Assembly (NCBI GenBank): GCA_013420905.1
Contig: JAAXNY010000001.1
Coordinates: 372,001-436,000 of the forward strand
Direction: 5' to 3'
DNA length: 64,000 nucleotides
From: Collybia mongolica
Lineage: Eukaryota > Basidiomycota > Agaricomycetes > Agaricales > Clitocybaceae
Part shown: one piece after another, positions 19,513-29,882 of the stretch
How the letters are laid out: each line of letters starts with the position of its first letter
Position numbering within the stretch: the stretch's first letter is position 1
Notes under the pieces: generated by a model
Databases searched by the model: none
What the model was told of the DNA's origin: nothing
The model's input: only the letters and a program-made list of their open reading frames with translations
Position numbers and translations under genes: made by a program

Positions 19513-21924
19513 TACATGGGAACTATTGGTGTATGCAGGAATTTCATTAAAGACTTCGCCCGTATAGGCCAACCAATTCAAAAGTTAACTAGAAGTAGTG
19601 AACCTTGGATATGGGGGCCTGAGCAAGAAGAAGCGCAGCAGCTATTGTTAGACGCACTTAAAAATAGCCCCGCGCTCCGTCCAATTAATTACACCTGGAA
19701 TACGCCAGTGGTATTGTCAGTAGATACGTCATGGAAAGCCGTAGGCTACTATATCTATCAGGAAGACCCTGATATACCTGGAAGAAAGCACTATGCTAGA
19801 TTTGACTCGATAACTCTGAGTGAGCGCGAAGCGCGCTTCTCACAACCCAAACGAGAGCTATTCGGATTGATGAGAGTTCTAATGGCATGTTATTATTGGT
19901 TTATTGGAGTACGAAATTTGGTAGTGGAAACGGATGCAAAGTACATTAAGGGGATGTTATCAAACCCAAGTCTAGGACCTAATGCAACAGTAAATAGGTG
20001 GATTGATAGGATACTTATGTTCCACTTTACTCTGGTTCATAAAGCTGGTAAAGGCTTTGGCCCAGATGGTCTGTCAAGACGAGACGCGCGGCTAGGGGAT
20101 CCTGTCTACCCGGACCCAGACGATGGTTACGACGAACCCTCAGGTCCTTTAAGGTTTATCAACCCAACGGAAGGATTGGATGACCCTTTGGAGCTGTCAG
20201 ATTTTAAAGAGGAGATCGACACGCGCGGCGGATATTTATTCCAACTTGCGAAGGAAATCTCTGATTTTGAAGTTGAAGTAAACAATGCCTGGGCTGGTGA
20301 AGCAGCATTTATTGGAGAAGTAAAACAGCACTTAGGTTTAGGACGGTTCGGTATTCAAAGAGAAGCTTATCTAAAGCAACTTGTAAATACTACTGTCATA
20401 CCCGATGAAAAGTTTAAATATGACCCTAATGTAAGGGAAGTATATGACGAGTCTAAACGAACACCTACGGCGCAGGAACAGGATAAAAACCTACCTTTAA
20501 TAAAAGAATGGTTAAAAAGACCACAAAAGAGACCAAAAGGAATGACAGATCGCGCCTACCTAAAGTTTGCAAGGCAGGCGTCTAATTTCTTTTTGGATCC
20601 AGAAGGCAGGATGTATAGGAAAAATATTGATAGCGCGCACCAGCTTGTTGTTGATAAAAATCACCGAACATATATGATGAAGGCATCTCACGATTCTGTT
20701 GGACATAGGGGTTTCTATGCAACAAAATCCTTAATAGATAAAAGATTTTGGTGGCCAGAAATGGAACGCGATGTATCATGGTATGTGAAGTCATGTCACA
20801 TCTGTCAGACAAGGCTCTTAACTTTGTTGAGAATCCCTCCTGTCATAACCCACATGCCGTCTATATTCCAAGTATTGCATGCGGACACCATGTATATGAG
20901 CCCATCGTCTAACGGTTATAAATACATTGTCCAAGGAAGATGTGCGCTGTCTTCGTGGATGGAAGGCGCGCCCCTCAAATCTGAGGATGGCAAGACCTTG
21001 GGAAGGTGGCTGTTCGAAGAAGTAATTTGTAGATGGGGTTCCCTAACGGAAATTGTAACGGATAATGGTCCTGCCTTTGTCGCAGCCAAAGCGTGGCTGG
21101 AATCCAAGTATGGTATTACAGGAATAAGTATATCACCATACAATTCCAAAGGAAATGGGATCGCCGAGCGCGCACATTGGGATGTGCGTCAAGCTGTCTT
21201 CAAAGCTACAGGTGGTGATGTAAAGAAGTGGTACTACTTCTTCCACCATGTAATGTGGGCTGACAGGATTACTATACGGAAAGGGACGGGTTGCTCCCCC
21301 TATTTTATGATTACGGGCGCGCACCCAACCTTGCCGTTAGATATTATTGAAGCCACTTGAGCGCAGGCTCTAGCTAAGCACGTCCAGCATGTGGCCGATA
21401 TGAGGAAACGTATCAATATAGAAAAATGAAGGAGACTATTACAGTATGAGAAGGATCACAGCGCGACCATCAGAGACTATGATTTCAAACCAGGAAGTTT
21501 AGTACTAGTTAGAAATACCGAGGTCGAAAGTTCGCTCGATAAAAAGCTGAAGCCACGGTACCTGGGACCAATGATAGTCCTGAGACGAAACCGCGGGGGA
21601 GCCTATATTGTTTGCGAAATGGATGGATCGGTGTGGCAACATAAAGTGGGGGCGTTTAGGGTTATTCCCTATTTTGCTAGGAGTACAATTGAACTGCCGG
21701 ATAATCTGCAAGATCTAATAGACATCTCTAGCGAAACACTAAATGCTTTAGTGGAATCGAAAGATCCCGCTAATAGGCAAGTTTACAAGGAGCGTGACTA
21801 TACTTTTGACAGAGTCCAATTGGATCAGTCCGATTCAGAGTCAAGCTCTAGTGAGAACACTGAGGAGGGGATAGCGCCGGCGCTACCACAAACTACTATG
21901 TCACACCGGAAGTTGCATAGGTGA
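19513..21924 (+). pseudogene. pol: Gypsy-2 pol: RT end, RNase H and integrase
   Basis: The frame runs from the transposon edge through the RT connection, RNase H (VVLSVDTSWKAVGYYIY, VVETDAKYIKGML, HKAGKGFGPDGLSR) and integrase. The integrase zinc domain has H-x3-H (SHDSVGH) and C-x2-C (CHICQ). The DDE core has D in LHADTMY, D in VTDNGPAF and E in GNGIAERAHW. A TGA at 21358-21360 (probably from Trp or Arg) and a second at 21427-21429 break the C-terminus, which continues to 21924 ([21 protein letters not shown]). The acidic tail has no chromodomain that I can see. Confidence 0.9.
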
Positions 21925-22070
21925 TAAATCAGTATGGAAACAGAAGCAGTAAAGACAGTATAAGCAACTAAGCGAAGTAGTAAGGACAGTGTTAAGCCGA
22001 GTAAAGACAGTAATACAAAGGAGCGTGGGGAGGGACACCATAACTCAGGAGGAAGTTAATTGGACTGTCC
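21925..22070. other. Spacer between pol end and antisense gene 2
   Basis: It holds short AGTAAAGACAGTA-type repeats and GGAGGAAG. It probably contains the converging 3' UTRs of pol and of the antisense gene. Confidence 0.4.
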
Positions 22071-22312
22071 TCAAGCAGATATGAAGTCGTCTTCAACCTT
22101 GGGCAAGGGCAAGTCAGCCGGAGCTACCTCCTCCTTATCATTGTCATCCTGGTCATGGACTTCCGTAGCGCTCGCAGTGGCAGCCTCGTCAGAGCCTCCC
22201 TCCAGAGCGGCCTCGTTCATTAGATCGTTGAGGCGAGTAACCTCGTCCATAGTGGCATCACGACGCTTCAATAAGAAGGACACTGTATGACTGATCTCCT
22301 CCAACTCAGCGC

Positions 22313-23528
22313 TGATAGGGCCCGAAATTGTTTGCACTTATAAAGTCGACAAGTAAGGCTATTAGTGTCATTTCTAATAACCAAGTAAGCGGTAATAAAG
22401 GATTAGAGTCGAGCTCCAAGACGGCTAATCAGAGTGAACTAGTCTAATGGATAATACACTATCAGTACAGAGGACTATGAGTACGGTCTATTATTAGTCC
22501 TATTCACCATGCCCGGTTACAACCTTGGTGTCTTAGTTCATAAGTAACCGTTGTAGTATGATATCATTAGTCTGGGGATCATCATTAATAGGAGAAGTAA
22601 TTATAAATTCGGGACTTGCACAACCCGATCCTAGTCAGGGGTACTTGGTGTTAACTACCGGAAGCGACGGGACACCGTGAATAACAACAGGGACAATCAG
22701 GGGGAGTAAACGACAGTGCCGCGCTGTTTTAAATAACAAAGCGCGCGGTTGGGACTTGATAAGAGTTTAGCCCGCTCTTTCAATATTTGATAAGTAACCA
22801 GTAAACGACATAATTGGCACGCGTGGCGCGCGCGCCAAGCTGTAGTAGACGCGTCGGTATTGAATACAGATCCTTGGCGCGCGGGAGCGCGGTTCCGTGT
22901 AAAATTTACAATTCCGTATGATATTTAGTTTGTACATTATAAATAGACTGTAGATGAGTAGCGCTAAGGTAAGGAATCTTGCCCCCACTTCGCGCGACTA
23001 TAGAGTATACAAATCACATTTGTTAAAACACTATTGCGTGCCCGAATTAAGGATCAGATTGCTTCAACGTGTCTTGATTGGAATTGATTGGAGAACCACA
23101 GAATTAAAGAAACTTAGTTCACTTGGAACTTAGTACCGTATTGTCTGTTGGAATTACTAGGCACTTGGCCTTAGTGCACTTGGCACTGTATTGTTTGATA
23201 AGTCGCTTGGACTTATAGATCCGCTTGGGATCACTAATAATTGAACGTACACTTGGTACTCAGTCTATTGGATCGAGAGATATTATAAATATACCTAGCA
23301 GGTTTTTGAACCTGTGTTGAAGCTTTTGTCTAAATCGAACCCGTCGAGAGATCATTGGAAAGGGCTTTGGCTAGTACTATTCAAAGCTTAGTGCTTCTAA
23401 GCACTTGAACCCGAACTCAAAACAGGCGATTCCTACTGTTCGTGTGTTGATTGTTAGGTTTGGTGTGTGTGTGAGAGAGATTACATTTCATAGCATCAGC
23501 GCACTTATAGCCCAGGAGCCCCCTTTCA
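22313..23528 (+). repeat. Gypsy-2 LTR B, solo LTR inside antisense gene 2
   Basis: It is 1216 bp with TG...CA ends, flanked on the left by GCGC (22309-22312) and on the right by GCGC (23529-23532), a 4-bp target duplication. It has neither a PBS after it nor a polypurine tract before it, so it is a solo LTR left by LTR-LTR recombination. The TATA box is at 22938-22945 and the hairpin array at 23116-23259. Confidence 0.9.
23116..23259 (+). promoter_or_regulatory. Six-hairpin RCTTG array, LTR B
   Basis: All six stem-loops seen at 12616-12759 are conserved base for base in stems and loops. The nearby substitution (GTCTGTTGG for GTCCGTTGG) falls between hairpins. Confidence 0.75.
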
Positions 23529-24673
23529 GCGCGGTAGTTTAAAAGCATCCTACCAAGGGCTTGCTTGGTGTGCGACATGGGATCGCCCGCGTCTGCAATC
23601 AAGCGCGCCCGCGCTAAGACTACATCGTGCTCCTTGGAGGGACGGAAGTCAATAAAGACACGAGTATCTGATGCACAGTCGGTATAAATTTAGAACCATC
23701 TATTATTAGAAAACGTACCCTCAGCAGATACCTTTGGATCTTCATCCGGGGTGTCCTGCCTCGTACGCTTTTTGGGACGAAGAGTGCTGCCGCGATTGAG
23801 CTCGGAACGCTTACCGTCCTGTAGGAATAAGAAACAAAGTAATAGACAGAGCAAAAACAAGAATGGGTACCTTGATGGCAGCCTTTTCAGCCTTAGTCCT
23901 TTTGACACGGGGAACCTTAATGTTCTCCTTCTCCTTGCGGCTACGGGTGATTGGTCCTTCACTAAGGAGACGACTAGTCACTGATCCAGAGACAGCAGCA
24001 CTAGCCGTAGCGCCGGAATCAATGACCATATTCTTGAGTAAAGAAGAGACGCCATTGAGTATGTCGCGCACTGACAGCGCGGTAGCTAAAAAGAAACATA
24101 CCGAGTCAGTACCAGACATTTCAATGTCACCGTCATATTCACCGCCAGCAATGACCTCGCCTGGAATAGTGGTACCATCCGCTTCACCACCAGTAGCAGG
24201 GACCTAGTACCAGAAAACCATGGTTTAAAGAGCAGTACAGTACGAGATGAGGTAAAAAGCACGCACCGCGGTTTGAGACAGGTGCTCAGTGCGGACCTTT
24301 TCACGGTGACGGTGAATAGCGGCAGTCAGAGTCACAATGTTACGGTAAACAGGCTCTTGAAGTAACTCGGGGTATACATGTTGTAGTCCCTGGAATGCCT
24401 TACGGACGCCAAAAATAACATTCTGCCAGGACCGCTCCGTCAAAACCAATTTGGACTCAGTCAGGAGTAGCTGTAAATTGTAAGAGTTGGTTACAAAAAC
24501 GGTGTTTTAAAAAGTGTAATTGGTAAAAAGTGTACCACGGTTTCGCCTAACTTCCGGACGCTGACCCTTTGTTCAACAAGGGTGTCCATCGATAAATGAG
24601 CTTGAAAGGTGTGCCACTGAGCTTGGACCATCTTGAAGTTCTCGATGTCTTGATAGTTGGGGGGGCTAGTCAT

Positions 24674-25365
24674 AATAATGCAGAGGAAATTGATTCTTCG
24701 AACCAGAACGTTGTAAAGAGAGTATAATAGAGTCGGGCGATGTCTTGGGACAAAAAGCACAGCCAGTGCCCTTTTTTATACCTCTACGACTAGAGAAGCG
24801 CTACCCAGTCTCTCATTCGTTGCGCGCGTTCTATCCCCAGAAAAATCTATACATTTCAACTGAACAGGTCCGAGACGCGTGCCTAATTGAAATGCTGGGC
24901 CCAATTGAAAAAGGAGCTCCATAAAAATTCATGTGGAGCGCGGCAGTGTCCGCATGACAACTGGGACAGTTGTTGTCAGTGTTGAGGGGGAGATGGGTAT
25001 AAGCAAAATCGATTTGGAAAAACCTACCAAGGTTACAAGGATTGAAATAGATTGTCTATAAAAAGTCAGTGATCGCGCCACGGTCTTAATGATCGAGAGA
25101 ATTGCACCACAATTAAACTGTACTATTTATAACTTAAGTAGCCGGTGCAAGGGCGGAAGCTTTCTTATGAAGACAATAGAACAACGGGTAAACCAATTGT
25201 ATTGTTTATAGTCCAGGGGACTGTATGTAGAAACATGTGTTGGACTTCAATTAATAAAATTGAAGCCCAACAAAAGGCGGGGGAATAAGTAGTATGTAAG
25301 GGCACAGGGGCCCGGGAAAACACAAGTAGATAAAAAAAAAAAAAACATAGGGGGGCGCGGCGCGG
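24674..25365. other. Spacer between the two antisense genes
   Basis: About 690 bp without a convincing frame. It separates the stop of antisense gene 1 from the start of antisense gene 2, which run head to tail. A run of 16 A near 25331-25346 lies on the plus strand. The promoter of antisense gene 2 should lie in the left part. Confidence 0.5.
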
Positions 25366-27320
25366 CTACTCCTCCTCGCTGTCAGGCACGGACAAAGAGG
25401 AACTTGACGACGAAGAACCGTCATCAACCTCTGCTTCTTCCTCCAAGGGCGGCCATGGGAGGTTCTGGAAATCCGCATAGAAGAGGAGAGCGCTCTCCGT
25501 GGCTGGCGTAGTCAGCAAGAGGTTTTGAAGGCCCTCCAGGCCTTCCTCCTCGTACAACTTACCGATGGTGCCAACTATGCGCGCCAACAAGGAGTTGCGC
25601 ATTTCAAGCGCGCGGTTAGCGGCCTGAATGACCTCCGCGGCAAGAGAGTCCGCGTCGCCTAGCTGAGCATAGGCTTCAGCAACCGCTAGTAGAATAAGTA
25701 AAATCATTAGTAAACAAAAAGACAGAAAGAAAATGGCTTACTAGAAATGCCCGCACCAAGCATCGGCCCCAGATCCTCACGAAGCCTAGCGCGCTTCTGG
25801 GGAGTGAGACTGAAGCTGCACTTCCCCTTCTTGGCGGTGGCGCATTCAACGCACGGTTTACCCCAACCATTGAAGGAGCACTTGATGTCGCCGCGGGTGG
25901 CGCACATCGTGCAAGGATAGCCCACCTAGTAAGAATGATCAGTAACAAGAAATAAAAGAGTAATGAACATACGGTAGAGCGCCGAGGCGCAAGGTCAGCC
26001 AGCAGGGAGGTAATAGGGGATTGTAGCGGCGTCAGCTCCCAGTTGGGAACCAGCGCGTGCTTGCGGCGTGTCGCCTGAACCCTATCCCTAGAACGAGTGG
26101 TCTTACGTGACCGGCGAGGAGAAGGGGCCGCGGGAGGTAACAACTCCGCGAACCCCTCTTGAGCCAACTGGCGCACGATCTCTTCATCAAAGAGCCGGAG
26201 CTCGGGGACCTCAACCTTTACCGGCGGCTGCCCAGAGGACTAAGGAGATAAAAATGAGTAAAAGTAAATGAGTTCAAAAGAGAAAAGAGACATACCGGAC
26301 CTGCTTCCGAGGGACGCAGCGCGGCATCACGGCCAGCCCCCTGGGCGCGCGACATGTCGGACTAGAATTTTGAAAGCAAGTCAGGAATAATGTGAAACCC
26401 GTAAAGTAAAGGATGGTATATACCTGGGGAACCGTGCGGCCTTTGCCCTTGGACCCTTCGTTACGCTTCCGCTTGAGGGGCTATTGAAATAAGTCAACCA
26501 CAGAAGAAAAGTAATAAAAAGCAGTATTAGACGAACCGCTGGTACCAAGACCGGGGAGTGCGCTGGCAAGGGCGTGGCGGACCAACTGTCCCGGTACTGA
26601 TGGTAACGGCACGGTGCGCCAACCATGCGAGGAGGGACGAGGAAAGTATCCTGAAAGATACTTTCACCATTGTCGCGCTCGAAGCGCGACCCCACCTGGT
26701 CCAGGACTTGCTCCACAGTGGGAGCCTGGCCCTAAAGTAAAAGGTAGTCAGCTTGACAAGGGCAGGCAGAGTAAAGAAGTAAACAAGTCACTTACCAGAA
26801 GAATGGAATTGTGGCCCAGGTCAGTTGATATGACCATGCGCCAGGAAGACCACGAAGCCTCGCGCGCGTCAACAGGGATGCGCATCACTTGAAGGTGAAG
26901 CGCGCGCAGGAGGAGAATAGCCGGATATGGCAGCGAAAAACGCACGCCACGGACCACACCAGTGATGGCATCCTGAGACCAGTAAATAAGTAAAAGGTTT
27001 TAATAAGTAAAAGATGGGCGTACGATAAGCATGGAGCAGTGATCGACGAAGTCAATCAACTCGTCGAGGTCAAGGGGGCCCTGATGGTCCATACGGGGCG
27101 CGAGCTCCTCGGCCATAATAATCCACCCTTGCTCCATGGCGACGAAGACATCGCCCTCGGCATCTTCAAGGAGGTCGGAAAACGAGGGGACCGGCTGGTC
27201 CACATAGACCATAGTGGGGGAACGGCCCTCAGTCGGTAAAATCGCGGCAGAGAGCGAGAGGGACAGCGCGGAAGGCGAGCGCAGGGCACGAGCCATGGCA
27301 GAGGTGGAAGTAGAAGACAT
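25366..27320 (-). CDS. Antisense gene 1 of gypsy-2: intact eight-exon gene, Cys-rich Zn-cluster-like protein
   Basis: Exons on the minus strand are 27320-27024, 26972-26796, 26731-26537, 26480-26424, 26361-26296, 26239-25973, 25925-25742 and 25685-25366. All introns are 45-65 bp with GT and AG ends. The exons total 1563 nt in a single frame, about 520 aa, with no stop. Exon 4 encodes a basic NLS-like segment (PLKRKRNEGSKGKGR). Exon 6 is Arg/Lys-rich. Exon 7 has a cysteine cluster C-x2-C-x7-C-x8-C-x2-C-x7-C resembling a fungal Zn-cluster DNA-binding motif. The C-terminus is helical, then acidic and Ser-rich. It lies between integrase and the 3' LTR, opposite to the element. A nuclear, perhaps DNA-binding role is inferred. 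Confidence 0.82.
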
Positions 27321-27768
27321 TTGGTTTAGAAAAGTTGGAGCGTTTGAGCGATGCGAATAGCAAAGAAATTTAGAAATGGGCTATAAAGTCCAAATTGTCT
27401 AAAACTTAGCAAGGGCGTGAGCTTTTAAAACGCACAACCCTGCATTGCGAAGTTCTAAAGGACAAGCAGGAGTACCAATCTCTTGCTGAAGTGTCAGAAA
27501 CGTAATGAGAGAAAGGTTCAGATGACTGAAATATCTGTAAAGCGATGTCCGAATGTCAAGTATTCTCTCAGGAGCTGTATATAACTGTCACGATCCTGAT
27601 GGGAAGTAAACCTCTGGGCTCGATCCCAACCTCGCGCGCCTACCTGTCTAAAAGCGGAACCGTTGTAACCTTGTACTGAAAGATTAGACGCATGCAGACC
27701 CGAAGTATTGGACCAACATGCCGGCAAAGAGAGACTGAGGACAGTCTACATTTGTGGTATGGGGGAGA
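27321..27768. promoter_or_regulatory. Antisense gene 1 upstream region and gypsy-2 polypurine tract
   Basis: The last bases before LTR C, GGGGGAGA at 27761-27768, form the polypurine tract that primes plus-strand DNA synthesis. The rest is noncoding and must hold the promoter of antisense gene 1, which starts at 27320 and reads away from the LTR. LTR A and LTR B lack such a tract on their left. Confidence 0.65.
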
Positions 27769-28983
27769 TGATAGGGCCCGAAATTGTTTGCACTTATAAA
27801 GTCGACAAGTAAGGCTATTAGTATCATTTCTAATAACCAAGTAAACGGTAATAAAGGATTAGAGTCGAGCTCCAAGACGGCTAATCAGAGTGAACTAGTC
27901 TAATGGATAATACACTATCAGTACAGAGGACTATGAGTACGGTCTATTATTAGTCCTATTCACCATGCCCGGTTACAACCTCGGTGTCTTAGTTCATAAG
28001 TAACCGTTGTAGTATGATATCATTAGTCTGGGGATCATCATTAATAGGAGAAGTAATTATAAATTCGGGACTTGCACAACCCGATCCTAGTCAGGGGTAC
28101 TTGGTGTTAACTACCGGAAGCGACGGGACACCGTGAATAACAACAGGGACAATCAGGGGGAGTAAACGACAGTGCCGCGCTGTTTTAAATAACAAAGCGC
28201 GCGGTTGGGACTTGATAAGAGTTTAGCCCGCTCTTTCAATATTTGATAAGTAACCAGTAAACGACATAATTGGCACGCGTGGCGCGCGCGCCAAGCTGTA
28301 GTAGACGCGTCGGTATTGAATACAGATCCTTGGCGCGCGGGAGCGCGGTTCCGTGTAAAATTTACAATTCCGTATGATATTTAGTTTGTACACTATAAAT
28401 AGACTGTAGATAAGTAGCGCTAAGGAAGGAATCTTGCCCCCACTTCGCACGACTATAGAGTATACAAATCACATTTGTTAAAACACTATTGCGTGCCCGA
28501 ATTAAGGATCAGATTGCTTCAACGTGTCTTGATTGGAATTGATTGGAGAACCACAGAATTAAAGAAACTTAGTTCACTTGGAACTTAGTACCGTATTGTC
28601 CGTTGGAATTACTAGGCACTTGGCCTTAGTGCACTTGGCACTGTATTGTTTGATAAGTCGCTTGGACTTATAGATCTGCTTGGGATCACTAATAATTGAA
28701 CGTACACTTGGTACTCAGTCTATTGGATCGAGAGATATTATAAATATACCTAGCAGGTTTTTGAACCTGTGTTGAAGCTTTTGTCTAAATCAAACCCATT
28801 GAGAGATCATTGGAAAGGGCTTTGGCTAGTACTATTCAAAGCTTAGTGCTTCTAAGCACTTGAACCCGAACTCAAAACAGGCGATTCCTACTGTTCGTGT
28901 GTTGATTGTTAGGTTTGGTGTGTGTGTGTGAGGGATTACATTTCATAGCATCAGCGCACTTATAGCCCAGGAGCCCCCTTTCA
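27769..28983 (+). repeat. Gypsy-2 LTR C (3' LTR)
   Basis: It is 1215 bp with TG...CA ends, preceded by the polypurine tract and followed directly by gypsy-1 gag sequence (CTGTG...). The TATA box is at 28394-28401 and the hairpin array at 28571-28714. Hairpin 5 has GATCT in place of GATCC, turning one C-G pair into a U-G pair. It differs from A and B at several early positions, but agrees with A against B in its last half. Confidence 0.92.
28571..28714 (+). promoter_or_regulatory. Six-hairpin RCTTG array, LTR C
   Basis: Same six hairpins as in LTRs A and B. The only stem change is a C to T in hairpin 5 that keeps pairing as U-G in RNA. Confidence 0.75.
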
Positions 28984-29359
28984 CTGTGTCATAAATTCTG
29001 TCATTTGCTTGCAAATACATTTTGCAATCAAGGACAAAGTCCTTTGTCATTTTTTGATTTCCATCGAAGATGTTTGGTGAGCTAAGTTTAATTTTGGTGG
29101 GTCTTCATTCATCTGCCATTTCTACATCAGAGTCGGGTGGTATTGGGGAGTCTGGTGATTCAGGTTTCAGTGGTTTCTCTGGTTCCTTTCCTTTGGAACT
29201 TTCTACCTTTGGTTTCGGCGTGTTGGGCATTTCTACTGTTTGTATGACTACTGAGAGTCTCGGTTGCTCTTCTGCGTCTTGGAAATCTTTGCTGCTAATA
29301 ACGCTTTGCCTGCTGCTGCTTCTGCTGCTTGCAGGTTTCAATCCGTATCGTGGTGCCAT
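28984..29359 (-). pseudogene. gag: Gypsy-1 gag, 5' part
   Basis: It starts with [18 protein letters not shown] at 29359 and has a charged Pro/Glu/Lys-rich N-terminal region. A TGA at 29105-29107 follows (VEMADE then stop). The same frame continues with PNIFDGNQKMTKDF and QANDRIYDT, the typical gag lead-in. At 28984 the reading joins in phase, without loss or gain of bases, to the fragment ending at about 10297 (TDWKKILYVLSYM). Gypsy-2 therefore inserted in this codon region. Confidence 0.85.
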
Positions 29360-29380
29360 TGCGTCTGAACCTTAATAGGT

Positions 29381-29882
29381 TGACAGTTCTGATCAGCTTG
29401 ACCTTTTGTTACGGCTGTTAGGCCTTATCCTCTAAGTCAATCCAATGTATCGTTCATTTGTTCTTAGACCATTGACTTCTGTAAGTCCAATGTCTATTGA
29501 CTCCCTCAATAGGGCTAAAGTCAAGTTTGTCAAGTTATCTGATCAAAGATGCACTACCCCCTTTGTAAGGCAGATAGGATCGAGTTCGCGTCGAAAAGAT
29601 AGATGAATAAGGTGGATTCAGCTAGGTCAAGCTAAAGAGCTAGCTAAGCTAAAGTATCCCTATATATACATAATAGTCCAATAAGCATTGTTTACGCTAT
29701 TTGTTATAGATAAAGATGAGTAAGCTATTGAAGAGGATGAGTAAGAAAGCTGAGTAAGTATGAGAGAAGAAATGCATATGGAGATGTTGAAGGATAAGGT
29801 TGATAAGTGTCTGATAATCAATAATAGGTAAGAGGAAGAAGAAAAGAAGTGATAGGTTGAACAGATAAGGGAATTTGTAACA
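29381..29882 (-). repeat. Probable 5' LTR of gypsy-1
   Basis: On the minus strand it begins TGTTACAAATTCCC and ends AACTGTCA, 502 bp, placed just upstream of the gag start. The TG and CA limits are a judgement because no second copy is present to align. A short palindrome AACCT-TAAT-AGGTT (29368-29381) spans its gag-side edge. No standard TGG-type PBS follows. Confidence 0.5.

Larger units (their letters stand above)
22071..24673 (-). pseudogene. Antisense gene 2 of gypsy-2, six exons, last exon split by LTR B
   Basis: Exons on the minus strand are 24673-24536, 24470-24267, 24203-24102, 24032-23871, 23818-23719, and 23667 to the stop at 22071. All introns are GT-AG, 50-70 bp. A 1216-bp LTR flanked by GCGC splits the last exon. 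Without the LTR and one GCGC copy the exons sum to 1083 nt, about 360 aa in one frame. The start (MTSPPNYQDIENF) is followed by a helical region, a basic nuclear-localisation-like stretch (RSRKEKENIKVPRVKRTK, then RPKKRTR), and an acidic C-terminus. I do not recognise a family. Transcription opposes the element. Confidence 0.78.
3499..29882 (-). mobile_element. Gypsy-1: decayed Ty3/gypsy chromovirus, interrupted by nested elements
   Basis: Read on the minus strand, the order is 5' LTR (29882-29381), gag (split between 29359-28984 and 10297-9510), protease, RT/RNase H, integrase, chromodomain (to 4390) and an extra ORF (4338-3499). Protease-RT-RNase H-integrase order and a C-terminal chromodomain define a Ty3/gypsy chromovirus. 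Gypsy-2 (10298-28983) splits gag and a hAT-like element (7277-8708) splits pol. No copy of the 5' LTR is visible below 3499, so the 3' end appears truncated. Frames are otherwise continuous, broken by about twelve nonsense codons rather than indels. Confidence 0.85.

Noticed and set aside
22767..22988. Minus-strand frame inside LTR B (and one in LTR C at 28223-28450)
   Set aside because: Lies in the U3 part of an LTR and is not kept open in LTR A; not a gene.
23529..23602. Antisense frame at LTR B edge as an independent small gene
   Set aside because: It is the first part of the last exon of antisense gene 2; reading on into the LTR is an artefact of the insertion.
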